Shown here: positions 38,589 to 49,919 of the stretch, in pieces | Layout of the letters: each line of letters starts with the position of its first letter | How positions within the stretch are numbered: the first letter of the stretch is position 1 | From: Perkinsus chesapeaki | Lineage: Eukaryota > Perkinsozoa > Perkinsida > Perkinsidae | Direction of reading: 5' to 3' | DNA: 64,000 bases | NCBI GenBank assembly: GCA_013115145.1 | Contig: JAAPAO010000016.1 | Location: forward strand, 44,391 to 108,390 | Notes under the pieces: generated by a model | Database searches by the model: none | The model's input: only the letters and a program-made list of their open reading frames with translations | Told to the model about the DNA's origin: nothing | Translations under genes and position numbers: made by a program

Positions 38589-38772
38589 TGTTATACTTCA
38601 AACGCTTTGACAAGAGCGGCTTGCTTCGTGACGGTAAGAGAAGGACCATACTTGCTCTCTTAGACAATCTTGAGGTTCCTCAACGAACATGACAACGCAG
38701 TTCTGAATCGCTGCGAAGGAGATCTCCGTTATTAAGCTGGACATCACTCCATGCAAGAGACGACAATGCTAT
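38589..38772. promoter_or_regulatory. Short divergent intergenic region (shared promoter)
   Basis: 184 nt separate the start codons of the TIR-like gene (minus) and POLE2 (plus), so both promoters must sit here. No TATA-like or known element was identified. Confidence 0.4.
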
Positions 38773-41700
38773 ATGGTCCAACCAACTGATATCATTCCTC
38801 TCGTCTTTGCACCACACAATATCTCTCCAGATCCTTGCATATCTACCTCAATGCCGGCTGCGTCCCCCCGGCCCGCCTCTGTTCGCCTTATAGATGCTTA
38901 CGGCTCTATTGACGGTCCTGTGAAGGCAGGTCTTAGGCATCAGTACGCCCAGGATGCTCAGCAGTTCGTAGGAGATTCATGTTCGAACACAGGGGTAGCG
39001 GCGGTCTAGGTACCGGCGCGGAGGCTGCCCACGGTCCTGGGAGAGGCATCAGAGCATATGGCCATGTTTAGGGAACGCTTTATGGCCCTTAGAAAGATAC
39101 TTTGGCGTGAGTTGAAGCGGGATAGGGACCTCCAATCAACCTATTTAGAATCTTCGGGCAATCCAAGCTTCGTGGATGCAGCAGTGGAAAAGATAGCATC
39201 AGACGGCACCAAGATGCCTAAGGTGATAAGAAGGGCTGGGCCGCTCGCGAAACGCGCTCAGAGCCGACATCAGTGGACGGAGAAAAATTTTTCCGTCAAT
39301 TTTTTTTTTGCATAGCGCAGTCCGAAGGGCTGAGTGATTGGAGGGTCTAGTGGTAATATAGGAGCTTGGGAATATTCAACGAATTCGGAGGAGTTATAGT
39401 GACCTGTTGAATAGGGAATTAAGATAGTATTGCTCAGATAAGAATTAAGGGGCAGCAAAGCGATAGAGGGATGTCATCGGGGATGATGGAAAGGATATGT
39501 ATAAGTTCACATATGGATGTAGTACACGGAATCAAGATATGCTCCCCATCATCCGGTCTTCCGTGATCGCGTACCATGAATCGGCTAAAGCATTCTTCAA
39601 CACCGGGGATGTTGTATAGATTGTGTATGGTCTCTGGCAGCCACAGAAAATATCCCCGGACGTGCTTGCTTCCCACGGAGAGGACCATCCTTGTATTGCT
39701 AACATGGGACCTCCCGCGTCGTGTGCTGCACGGGTATCGGCGTTGCAGTGTCCTCGCCTTTAGGATGTCACAGTAGAGGAGCCTCCAGCTCCAGAGGACC
39801 AGTCCCTATTGAAGCCGCAGCCTAATGAGCGCGTTGTGGTTACAGCAGTTGAGAACCTGCCCGGCAATCCAGGCGTCAAGGTCGGTGGCAGCCGTCTTTT
39901 AGATTGACGAGTTTGGTCCCCTAGTTCGTATTTGGTCTGCTGTCAAGGGCGTCTGAAGGGGCGCTTCATATAGAGGATATTCACCAAAGCGTTCGCTTGG
40001 ATTTCTCAAAGTGCCTTCCGAGCGCGGAGCTGATAGTAGCCGATGCCAGCTTCGTAGGAGAGATTGCGGTAGGGCACTGTGGTAGGGTGCGTGGGGGTAG
40101 GTAATTATGAAAGGAGAGATGTCCATATTGGGAGATGGTATCCTGCATGTATTGGAGATGATGATGCCTCCGAGGGGTAGTAATAAAATGGAGGGGCTGG
40201 GAATAGAACCTGGGACCTTTCGCATGGGTTCGGCTGGTGCATTTGATTCCGCGGTATTATCGTCTTTGTGAGAATGCAAAAGTCGGTGGTTATACCTTTT
40301 CCCTCCAGCGTGGCTTATATTTGTGCCATCTGGAGCCATTAGTGTATACTCCACAGCTGTGTAATGCATAAGTCCTTCATCATTATCATTTACCTTTGTG
40401 TGCTGGGCGGGGTTGAGAGAGGTAACCAGCTCCAAGATAGAGCGGAAAATTGGTATGAAAATATATTTTATATAACACTTGAAAAAGCCTATTAATCAGT
40501 AATCGTGGTATGTTATTAATGATAGAGCGAATTCACATTATGGTCCTTGTAGGGCCACCTCGTGCTCCACGTCCTCATCAGTGATCAGGACGTGTAGCAG
40601 TGATCAGTGATCACCCCACGGTATTTAGCTGCGTAATATTTCTCTCTTTTCCTCCGTCTAAATTATGTAGATGCCGGAGCATTTGCTGTAGAGTGTGCCG
40701 ATGGCACACGGCCGAAGTGACGTTGCAATTTCATGCCGTTTAGTTTCGCGAAGATTCTGCGATCCAACTTTGGACATCTTCGGTTCGACTATCCGAGATA
40801 ACCAACTTGGCAGTCACTCGGGGCTCTTGGAGATCTCCGAGATTGGTCAGCCCGGCTTGGAATCTGCGGAGGATCTGATGGTTGTTGTGATTGGCGAGGT
40901 GACGTATAGTTCACCGCCGAGCGGTAGGAGATGGCTGCGGCCAGGTTCACTTGGACGATGAGAACACTTTCGATAAGCTGGCGGACATTCTCTACGGGTT
41001 CGATAGGATGGACCAGCCGCCGCCGGCAGTTTACGTCTTCATGGGCAACTTCACGAAGAAGGCCGTCAATTTAAGGGTAACCTACTCATGAAGGCGTTCG
41101 GCCGGGGCGCGCATACGCTACAGAGTGACGTCTAGGGCTGGAATTGCGCCATATAATGTCACGAAACTACCGGTTATAGAACGTTGTTTCGATTCAAAAA
41201 GTAGCGGCGCCTCCAGATGGGGAGAACGGTGCGTTGGCGAATGATTGGTAATGGGTCTCTTCAGTCGGCCAAGTGCGTTAGAGAATACAGAGCATGCTGG
41301 GCACGGCTCTCGGAGGAGTTGGAGCGATTTCCAAGTAAGCTTCTTGAATAGCGTCCGAGGGGTGTATATTGGAATGATTCGGGTGAAAAATATCAAACTG
41401 GTCGATGATGAAGATTGTTGGCGGCTCTTCCGTGCTGCTGGATCAGGGACACCTCCAGCCTCGTGAAAGTGTATCCCTTGGGGACTGAAAGGTGTTCCTG
41501 ACGCGGAGGAACGTTAGGAACTTTGATACAAAATATGTAACTAGATGGAAAAGGGACGTCAGATGCGATCCAGCTGTGCACCCCGGATGCCCTTCTATGA
41601 CTCTGTATTGGATTTTCGGCCGCTTACTCGAGATACTATGTCCAAGTCGCACCTAGTATTCATCCCGGGACCAGATGACCCGGCCTGTGTCGGTGGACTC

Positions 41701-43022
41701 TTGCCAGTACCAGCTCTCAGCGACCAACTTACGGAGGGGATTGCCAGTAGGGGGACAGAGCACACAATTGGTGACTGTTGGGTTGTAGGGAAATTCAAGG
41801 GTGTGCATATGTGTTCGAATCCGGCGCGGATCAGAATGGATCTCGGCGGGCAGGTTGTCGAAGAGGACGATCTTTCGAACAAAGCCGACTTCACCGTATT
41901 TCGCTCGCCTGATGTGAGTTGGGGAGGATCATCCCTCAAATGGGGGAAATCTTCATCATCGTTCTTCAACCCCGGCATTTTCCACGGGGATGATACACCT
42001 AGTGTTTACTGATAGTGGCAATCGGTGCTGTCCGTATTTCGCATCTTTTTGAATTTCCTATCGATTGGGTTAACTCTGCCATTTTTGGACATTTCTTAAA
42101 TTTGTGGAGACGGCTCCGGAATCAGTATCGAGTCCATGGGGGGTAATGTGAGCTCAGCTTCGTATAGGTGTGTCGCAAGTTGTATGATAACTGCATAGTT
42201 CGGCGATTGGAGAGCATGGTTTCGAGGACCAAGGAGGAGCGGCAGATGGCTACTAATAGAGAAGTAGGTCATCCGAGTGGAGCAGGAGTGCCGTGTTGGA
42301 TTGTTTAGTATTAATTAAGCGTAATGCAGTGCAAGTAATGCAATTATTAATATGTATAGTAAAGAGCAGTGGCGTAGCGCGGGGGGGGCGGTGCAGCGTG
42401 CTGTGGGGTATGGGTTTTGGGGACAGTAATTGGCCCTTAGGGGGGTAGGTCTGCCCCCACCTTGCCCCCCCACTCTCAAGTACCCAGCTACGGCACTGAT
42501 AAAGAGTGACATAACATTATCATGATAAAAAAGGTTGTGATTCATTGATAGATGTGACTATAATACTATTATACTTCATGATAAATAATAATAATAAACG
42601 ATAGTAGACTATGTCAAATCGAGCATTGCGATTTTTATCAGTTCATGCGAGCGATAATACATCAAGGCCATTTGTGTCCGGTGTCCCAGGAGGTTCAACC
42701 GGTCATATGGGGACTAGATCACATCTTGCAGCTTCACGCGCCACCAAATGCGGTAGGTAACAGGATCACTGGTGGTTGGAAGTGTGTGCAGGTGTTCATT
42801 TGCGATCCTTCGGTAACGCCTTGCGAGGAGGTCTTGGAGAGCGACTTGGTGTTTTGCAGCACAGGCCAGTTCAAGAAATCTCTCACAGGTAGGTTGAAGT
42901 CTGTTACTTCTGCGCGGCAGAGGTGATGTTATCCAGATGATGATGATGAAGGGTATCCCTTCTACGTCTATCGTCCTTTCGCCAGAGACTATCGGGATTG
43001 CCTTGAACGAAGTAATGTGTGA
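38773..43022 (+). CDS. POLE2: DNA polymerase epsilon subunit 2 (B subunit), multi-exon
   Basis: Non-catalytic B subunit of the leading-strand polymerase. Joined exons show the family order: AEASEH-type segment leading into MAMFRERFMALRKILWRE (about 39058); EVHLDDENTFDKLADILYGF and PPPAVYVFMGNFTKK (about 40930-41075); REYRACWARLSEELERFP; SKSHLVFIPGPDDPACVGGL (about 41644); SNPARIRMDLGGQ; KLYDNCIVRRLESM; IHQGHLCPVSQEVQPVIWGL (about 42655); CEEVLESDLVFCSTGQFKKS; and the C-terminus YPFYVYRPFARDYRDCLERS with a stop at 43020-43022. These match the phosphoesterase-like fold of POLE2/Dpb2. The N-terminal exons (38773-39057) and 39560-40680 are less certain. Introns range from 42 nt to several hundred and carry inserted elements. 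Confidence 0.85.
40186..40245 (-). repeat. tRNA-like (SINE-type) motif in POLE2 intron
   Basis: The minus strand reads AAAGGTCCCAGGTTCTATTC, a B-box/T-arm-like sequence followed by CCAGCCCC. It resembles the motifs at 45001-45047 and 57138-57180. No full cloverleaf can be folded. Confidence 0.4.
42367..42498. mobile_element. hAT-type MITE with target-site duplication
   Basis: A 132-bp element bounded by CAGTGGCGTAGC (42367-42378) and GCTACGGCACTG (42487-42498), which are inverted repeats matching at 11 of 12 positions. It is flanked by 8-bp repeats GTAAAGAG (42359-42366) and ATAAAGAG (42499-42506). The CAGTGGCGTAGC end and an 8-bp duplication are hAT signatures. G-rich and C-rich internal arms may fold. 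It lies in a POLE2 intron. Confidence 0.8.
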
Positions 43023-43778
43023 TGACCGAATAATCGCTTTGAGCCTGCATGTTTAATATTGCCAGTTTCCCAAGCCTACATTTGTTGTTCTGTTAGTTCG
43101 ACAGAACGCGTTTGTGGACGGCCTATAGAAACAATGCTCCTGCGAAATCCCTTGTTGACACTTCACGTCGACGAGCTCTTAGGCTCGTCACGGTTGAGCG
43201 GCTCTCATTTCGGTAACTTTTGGTATCTGTAGCACCATCTGTTAGTTACTAAGCGCTGCGAGAAATGTTGGTGCAAACAGGTTGGGCTGCCTCCCCTGGA
43301 GGCGGCAATAAAAGGTCCTGTTCCTAGGAGGGTGTGGTAGAAGGGAGGCATTCAGTGCTTCTTAAGCACTGGTAACATTTCCTTTTCGTATGGAGCGCAT
43401 TTCCATGCAGTCTGATGAACCATTGGTCTCGGCCATAGTAATAGTCAACCGACTAGTACGAGGTCTGAGGTAGGCAAGCAATGCGTTACTGGTAGCTGGC
43501 CACCGAGGTGAAGCCCGAATTTCCTTTTTCACGAGGAACACATTTCCGGACAGTCTGATGACCATTTGTTTCGGCCAGACTACTGTGTGGGCTGGGATAG
43601 GCAGCTAGTCGGGCAGTGCGCTACTGCTGGCTGGCCACCGAGACCAACCCTGGTTTGCTGTCCTGCTGTTGCTGGATTATGCTTATCAGCCACTTTTGCA
43701 TGTTCCTTCGTAACAGTGCCAGAGTCCCTCGGCCACATCGAGGGATGTACAGCTCGAAACCGGCGCCTTTGCAGAAGA
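43023..43778. repeat. Intergenic region with a diverged tandem duplication
   Basis: 43380-43515 and 43526-43655 are two copies of a unit of about 145 bp. Shared blocks are CATTTCC...CAGTCTGATGA-CCATT, TCGGCCA and GCTGGCCACCGAG. No gene was recognised. Confidence 0.6.
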
Positions 43779-45679
43779 CTATAATGCATCCTCATAGTGC
43801 ATTGGTTATGTACCGAAATCGAGGAGGTCATTTACTGCAGAACGAGGATATCATAACTCGGATACTTGTGGTGAGGAAGGGTTCCTCGATCCTTGAGGAA
43901 ACGCGCTCCTTAACACATCATCTTGCACCAATTTCCAACGGCACAGTAGACTTTATATTGGCAATAGTAATTGAGCTATAATAGGTGGACAGTGCATCTT
44001 TATAACTATTAACAATGATATATCTATACGTTACTCACTCACGTGTCCCTCAATTTAATAAAATTATACAGGACTCAGGTATCTATCATTCCCGGAAAAC
44101 ATCTTCATGAGCCTCCATGCCTCATTGGTCTTATTGTTCATCAGCTCTCCCTCAGGCAGCTCGCATTCGGCCCTCGGACACTGTACTTGAGATGGGCCCT
44201 GGGACGGGTAACATGACGATAAAGCTGAGCGAGCTGGCCAACCGAGTGGTGGCTATGGAGGTCAACGAGGGACTGGCCAAAGAAGTGGAGCGACGGGCGG
44301 AAATGAAGTAGGCCACGAGTCGTCCGCGTTGAGTGTGTCTTTCCACCGGTCTCCGGACTTCACTGCAGGGAAGCTGAATGTTGAGGCGTTGTCCCGTTTT
44401 GTCCAGCTTACCACCGGATTTTAGAAACCTGAAAAGCTGCGGATGGAGGGATAATAAAATGGAACCTTCACCCGCAAGCAGCAGTCTAAGTCTGAGAGTT
44501 CTGTTTTTTTCAGAGGAACGTCCAACATGGAAGTGGTCACGGGCGACTTCAAGAGGCTGGCTCTCCCACGGTTTGACGTTGTCATTGCCAATCTACCGTA
44601 GGGCTCCGTGCTACCCACAAATTGGACTGAGTATGTGGTTTACACAGGTATCACCTTGCCACAGGATTTCTATTGAAGCTTATGGGCCAACCATTTCGGA
44701 CAGGAATAATTATGCTACAGTAGGTCAGATGGCAGTGGCTGATCCATGACCGAACGCTAGACACGAGTTCGGTAAGAAGCTCCTCGCGGACCCTGGAGAG
44801 AAGATATACTCTCGATTGTCACTTAATATGAGAATGTTCTTCAAGGCTGAGAGGATATGCAAGGTGGACTAATGTGGCTTATATAGTCAGAGACTTTACG
44901 ACGACAGGTGCCTGGTCGAGCCTTCTTTCCGCAGCCGCAAACCACGTCGGTCATCATTCGGCTCACGCCGCGGGTTCCAGCACCGAAAGTGGACTTCGAG
45001 GCAAGAGATGCCGGACCCCGGGATCGAACTCGCGACCTTGTCGTCAGGAGTGGGACGCGATGATCCGGATAGCATTCTTCCGCAAAAACCAGGACGTGTT
45101 TAAAATGTTTAAGCGGCTAACGGTGTTGAACATGCTCGAGCACAACTATAAGATGTGGTGCTCAATCAACCGAGTTGTAGGGAAATCTTCGCCCCGATTT
45201 TTTATCGATCTCTCACTCTCAGCCCACATCGACACTGTGCTTCCGCGACTACTGCTTAGAGGCCCTCGATCAATGTAACTTGACTTTTAAGAAGGCGAGA
45301 AGGATGGATTACCACCACTTTGAAAGGTAACTGGCGTGGCGCTATTAGCCAAACACCACAAGGCGTGGCTTCGCCACAGGCTCTCCCCGATGCTATTTTA
45401 ATCTCTCTTCAGACTGCTTGAGGCGTTCCATAAAAAAGGAATATACTTTGTTAACTTCGCAACAGCTCCGCCGAACCCTCCCGGGGAGCGTTTCGTGCCG
45501 AGCTTTGCAGAAGAAGGGTAACCTCGGGTGTATCTTGTTAAGTCGAGCTTATTGGTGAAAGATACAAATTCTATGACCCCGACGACAATGACGACTTCTT
45601 GTCGAAGATTGAAGGCCCGGAATCCTCAGACTCCACCGATTCTGAAGAAGATGATGAAAATGAATGGTTGCCATGCTGA
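43779..45679 (+). CDS. DIM1: DIM1/KsgA-type 18S rRNA dimethyladenosine transferase
   Basis: Dimethylates two adjacent adenosines near the 3' end of small-subunit rRNA. Joined exons: NRGGHLLQNEDIITRIL (start taken at 43779); SAM motif I VLEMGPGTGNMT; motif II VVAMEVNEGLA; NMEVVTGDFKRL; catalytic motif IANLPY joined to HLATGFLLKLMGQPFRTGII; HEFGKKLLADPGEKIYSRLS; FFPQPQTTSVIIRLTPR; EWDAMIRIAFFRKNQDVFKM; LTFKKARRMDYHHFERLLEA. After the usual end there is an acidic extension (DPDDNDDFLSKIEGPESSDS...) to the stop at 45677-45679. All introns are short and in phase. One, at 45001-45047, uses a GC donor. The N-terminal exon is less certain. Confidence 0.9.
45001..45047 (+). other. GC-AG intron made largely of a tRNA-like sequence
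   Basis: DIM1 coding sequence runs VDFE|EWDAM across this 47-nt segment, which starts GCAAGAG and ends CGTCAG. Its minus strand contains AAGGTCGCGAGTTCGATCCC, a T-arm-like motif. The GCAAG donor is the usual form for GC-AG introns. Confidence 0.75.
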
Positions 45680-46008
45680 TGTGTTTCTGTGCTACGACGA
45701 GGTTTACCTGTCAATACTAGATAATTAATATCGACTCCAGGAGGGTCGGCAAAAGTATGATAATTCTTCTTATACCGGTATCCTCACCAGTAGCATGTTC
45801 AAGGCAGTTTGATTATTAATAAGACTTCGACCAAACACTGTCTGTTATAAATGAGGGAAGACAGAAATATCAACAAGTTGGCATTACTGATATCAACAGA
45901 GTAGAACGGAGCTTATACCTTGACGATACCGAAACTCTAGCGAGTCTGGTCGAATCTCTTTTAGTAAAGACATTTTGATAGAGACAGATACAACCAGGAG
46001 CAGTTGTA

Positions 46009-47025
46009 TTATGCCGGAATCAGGCTCGCCAGGGCTTTGCCAGCATCAACTCGTCCAAAAGCAAAAGTGGACTTCCGAGTAGAACCTTTCACACCTTTTT
46101 GAGACGTATCTTCGATAATTTTTTTAACAGCAGTCGGAGATAGATTAGGATCAACACTATAGAGCATTGCGGCCAGACCAGCGACGATCGATGCCGCCGG
46201 TGAAGTTCCAGTGAAAAACTCGTAGGACGCTTCGAGTCCTGTAGTCATAATATCATCGCCAGGGGCCGCGATGTCCACATAATCGGCGAAGTTCGAGAAC
46301 CGTCCTAATTGGTTTTCGAATTGAAGTGTCCCGGCGACACACATCATTCCCGTCAGCTTCTGAGTAAGGGCGCATGGATAAGTCTTGTCCTTGGTGATGT
46401 CTTTGCCCTTATTTCCAGCCGTTACGATAACAAGTATCCCGGCCTTGTTGGCTCGAATGATCTTATCAGCCAGTCCTGGGACCAAGGTGTCTCTTGAAAG
46501 AGCAAATAAGATTATCTTGATGTCCTTCTCTTGTCTGTGGCGAATGACATAATCGAAGGAGGCGATCTCGTTCTCGCCCGTCGGTGTTACGAGAGAAATA
46601 GGCATGATGTTGACGAGATCGGTCACGCCAGCTATACCGACCAAGTTATTAATAGTAGCACCTAGTACGCCGACCATGTGGGTACCATGACCATTCTGGT
46701 CATCAGTATCATTATTCTTTGTCACCACATTATAACCCTCGATGAGGTTGCGGAGTAGGTCGGGATGTTTCGCCTCAACACCAGTATCGATAACCGCCAC
46801 AGCGACTCTCTTCCTCTTCACCTTGGCCAGAAGTCTCCATGCCTCCGGGATGTTAATAGCTTCGAAGTACAGGGCCTGCAAGGGGTAGAAGAAGTCGTTC
46901 ACAGGAGGGTCATCCGCCAGGGTGGTTTCATCACGGTCCACATGGTGGGGGTTGTCCTCTCCCCGCACCTTACTAGCTACTGAAGAACTGAGGAGATAGA
47001 CGACGATGAAGCAGCGAAACCACAT
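46009..47025 (-). CDS. Secreted subtilisin-like serine protease
   Basis: 338 residues, intronless, with signal peptide MWFRCFIVVYLLSSSVAS. The short propeptide is followed by an S8 catalytic domain. Catalytic Asp80 lies in AVIDTGVEAKHPDL, His113 in NGHGTHMVG, the oxyanion Asn205 in VTAGNKG and Ser275 in GTSPAAS (a variant of GTSMAAP). All four residues are present, so it should be active once processed. It is smaller than most subtilisins and lacks C-terminal additions. Secreted subtilisins are known in Perkinsus. Tail-to-tail with DIM1. Confidence 0.93.
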   Translation of the reverse strand: MWFRCFIVVYLLSSSVASKVRGEDNPHHVDRDETTLADDPPVNDFFYPLQALYFEAINIPEAWRLLAKVKRKRVAVAVIDTGVEAKHPDLLRNLIEGYNVVTKNNDTDDQNGHGTHMVGVLGATINNLVGIAGVTDLVNIMPISLVTPTGENEIASFDYVIRHRQEKDIKIILFALSRDTLVPGLADKIIRANKAGILVIVTAGNKGKDITKDKTYPCALTQKLTGMMCVAGTLQFENQLGRFSNFADYVDIAAPGDDIMTTGLEASYEFFTGTSPAASIVAGLAAMLYSVDPNLSPTAVKKIIEDTSQKGVKGSTRKSTFAFGRVDAGKALASLIPA

Positions 47026-48083
47026 TTTTAACTAAGAGAGAACTGTATTAGGCCAATCGACTGGGGTGGGGGGTGTGGTGTTTTCGACACAAGACGGTTA
47101 GCCCAGGTCGGATTACGGTCATTCTCGACTCATCATCCTCAAGGACTTCTGGCGGAACACTCCTCTGTTGAGCTCCACGCCTGGCGGAATTTCTGCAATA
47201 AAAACAAGTTTTCCCACCACAAGGCCTCCGCGGGGCGCATCCTGAATCAGGATTACTTACCAAACCTATTGGGCAAGGGCCAATAAGAAATCCATTCGAA
47301 TATGCGGAAGAAAAGCCATAGGCTTCGAAGTAAATCTAAAAGCGCGCGACCGTCGCGCCGCGACGTAACTTCAAGTATGAGGCACGGCTCTCAGTCGTGG
47401 GGGCGAGATCGATTCCCTGCTATCATTCCATGAAGCCGTTTCCGTCACAAATTGTGGGAGACAACAACGGTGTCACCATCGGTAGCTTCTGGGCACCGCG
47501 TGGCACCACAAACGATCACAGACATTGGGCCCTCATAAATTGCATATGTTGTGTGGGACGCAATCCACGGCGCACAGCGCCGTGTACGCTAATTGTACGC
47601 ACACCACTTTGCCCGCATACCAAGTCGTGAACTCCGACGAGCTTGCCAATAAGAGATTTGTACCGTTACGGTACTACCGTCGTCAATTTGAACCTCCAAC
47701 TGATCCATCAAGAAGGTGAATGAAGAGAGGGCCTATCCATGAAGAAGCTACGCAGGAGTTGTATGGGGAACAGATCTTGATATTAGCCAGATAGAGGCAA
47801 AATGTGTTCACTCACCATCATCAGCCACGGAGGAATGAAAAATGAAGTTGCGGCCCTGTCCAGCGATTCGTCGTGATACTCGCACGTGCGCTAGAGCACA
47901 GAGCTGGCTCGCTTATGCACATGAGGAACTCAACACGCCTAGTATTTCAAAGCCTGGAGAATCCCTCATATACTTGATGAGATCTCCATGCTGGTGCGTT
48001 TCTTCGTCTCTCCCGGGTCATTGCGCTGCTTAATAAGCGTGCGGAAAAACATAGCCGTTTCATAATCCGTTTATGCCGAGCCG
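47026..48083. other. No secure gene; coding-like scraps and a tRNA-like motif
   Basis: A minus frame at 47048-47263 and a plus frame at about 47600-47719 (NSDELANKRFVPLRYYRRQF) look partly coding but cannot be assembled. 47385-47420 (CTCTCAGTCGTGGGGGCGAG...GATTCCC) resembles the 3' half of a tRNA. Confidence 0.3.
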
Positions 48084-49013
48084 ATGATTGAAGTGCCCAC
48101 CCCAGCATTCGGGTGCTTCCTGATGGACGCCGATGCGGGCTCAATCTTGTGGCACGTCGATTGGCCCTCCTCATGCTCTGATCAACTACACCGTATTGTG
48201 TCCAAGACTGTCGCCTGCATGATGTTCACCGACGAGGTTAAGTCGCAATATAGTCAACTTCGGTGCTTCGGTGCTTTCCAGATTCTTCACACCGAACTCG
48301 CATCCTTCGACGTCTCTGCGCTATCAATTCGGTTTTATGTGAAAAAGTTGGACATGAGGAATGAGTGCCTTTGTGTTTATCTACCGCTGGAAGTTGTTAA
48401 AACCTTCAGAAGTCTAACTGAGGTATCTGCGCTGGCGATGTACTTCTCAAACCACATACCTTCTCAGCACGTCAACCGTTTATTACTTCACGTCACCAAT
48501 GCTGTCAAGCTCAATGACTTTTCTCCAAAGTCTACCCGACGAGCCCTTGGTACAGGTCTGATGCAACTGGCCACCGACGTATGCATTGACGTGGCGATTG
48601 CTTTTCGTGGATTTTATGTATTCATCGAATTGGAAGAGCGTTCGTTGTCACCTCCACGCAACGGCAAGCCATCAAAGAGATGCTTCCCTTGTAGAAGAAC
48701 TAGAGTGACCAGAGTGCGCAAATTATCGACAGGAGTGCGACACTTGTGGGCTTTCGGGGATGTTCCACAAAAAGCACGGCAGTCGCTGGAAAGGCCCCAA
48801 GCCGGAGATGATGATTCAAATGAAGGATATCGAATGAAGGCTTACCCTATCGAACAAGGAGGACGGAAAGGGAGATTGGTCATCGGCGTACCAACAGAGT
48901 TGACGGCGGAAGTTCTCAGGCTGCCAATTATCAGATTCCTGGAGACAGTTTTGTATGCTGCCTTCTCATGCGAGTGCGATTCAACAAAACACCACGTGCA
49001 TGAGCGGCAATGA
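48084..49013 (+). CDS. Intronless gene, 309 residues, unrecognised
   Basis: An open frame from MIEVPTPAFGCFLMDADAGS to a stop at 49011-49013. An in-frame TAA just upstream supports this start. The protein is soluble-looking with mixed alpha/beta character, 13 or so scattered cysteines, a basic region near 205-225 (KRCFPCRRTRVTRVRK) and no signal peptide. A diverged copy of its 3' end plus downstream flank is at about 52215-52410, so the locus has been duplicated. No family was recognised. Confidence 0.6.
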   Translation: MIEVPTPAFGCFLMDADAGSILWHVDWPSSCSDQLHRIVSKTVACMMFTDEVKSQYSQLRCFGAFQILHTELASFDVSALSIRFYVKKLDMRNECLCVYLPLEVVKTFRSLTEVSALAMYFSNHIPSQHVNRLLLHVTNAVKLNDFSPKSTRRALGTGLMQLATDVCIDVAIAFRGFYVFIELEERSLSPPRNGKPSKRCFPCRRTRVTRVRKLSTGVRHLWAFGDVPQKARQSLERPQAGDDDSNEGYRMKAYPIEQGGRKGRLVIGVPTELTAEVLRLPIIRFLETVLYAAFSCECDSTKHHVHERQ

Positions 49014-49239
49014 CTGTATAACGATTGTTTCGTTTATATCAGTACTAGAAACGTCAAGCCTGCTAAAGAGTATAAGACAACCTCATGCTCTGCGTAACTT
49101 ATAACGGAAAGGTTCGGTAAGAATATTAGCTTTGTACGGTAAGACACTAGTCGAAATCTGGGAAGTAGTAAAGCATTTCAATCATCCGCTGAGTAGCGGC
49201 AATGCCACGATCGATAACAACAACCATCCGGAACTAACC

Positions 49240-49540
49240 GCTGATCCGGAAGAGAGAGGACTTACTCCTGATTGTCACTCAATATAAGGATGTTGTTTTC
49301 CGAAGCCGAGAGGATCCACTGCGGAGACAGTCGACTAGCTTTCAGCGAAAAGCCAAGCAGTGATCCAAGCGTTTTGCGCGCAGCTTTGCCGAAGAGCAGT
49401 AACCATGGATGTACAACGGATGTTCAACCTGTGACATTGAACCTCGATGATGATCGATGATCGATGATGTTGACGACTTTTTGTGAAAGATTCATGGCTC
49501 GGTAAACTCAGACTTTAGCGGCTCTGAATTAAAGATCATG
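49240..49540 (+). pseudogene. Decayed DIM1 fragment
   Basis: 49243-49317 matches DIM1 44790-44858 (ADPGEKIYSRLSLNMRMFFK region) and 49380-49420 matches 45500-45540. 49458-49535 matches 45575-45655 (acidic C-terminal exon). The match includes intron sequence after the AGCTTTGC exon end. Frameshifts and stops are present and the central exons are missing. Confidence 0.6.
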
Positions 49541-49919
49541 CAGTGTTGTGCGGCATAACTGTAAAGCGGTTTGGAACACTGTTACAAGGTCAGTCTCGCA
49601 ATTAGTGTTTAGCTAAACGTGATCTCTCCGCCACTGTTTTGCGATGAACAACTTATTCGACGAAAACGCATCTGCAGGCAGTCATTGATAAGAACCAAAA
49701 TTGATGGAGAATTCACGAAGAATTCACAGAGAACTTGAGTACTTTTGTCTCTGATGAGCTAAGAGCCATTGTGAGAGCTAATCTCTTGGCAAACATGAAT
49801 GTGTTACCCGTAAAGACTTGAGAAGAGAAAGAGAAAAGGTGATGACAATTCAACCGTTGAAGCCTTAGCAGAGTTGTAATGAGAGTAGTGCAAAATGAGC
49901 TCACTTAGAAATGTCAGCG

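Noticed and set aside
38986-39009. 15-nt intron in the POLE2 5' region
   Set aside because: A 42-nt intron from GTAGGAGATT to GGTCTAG keeps phase and is of normal size.
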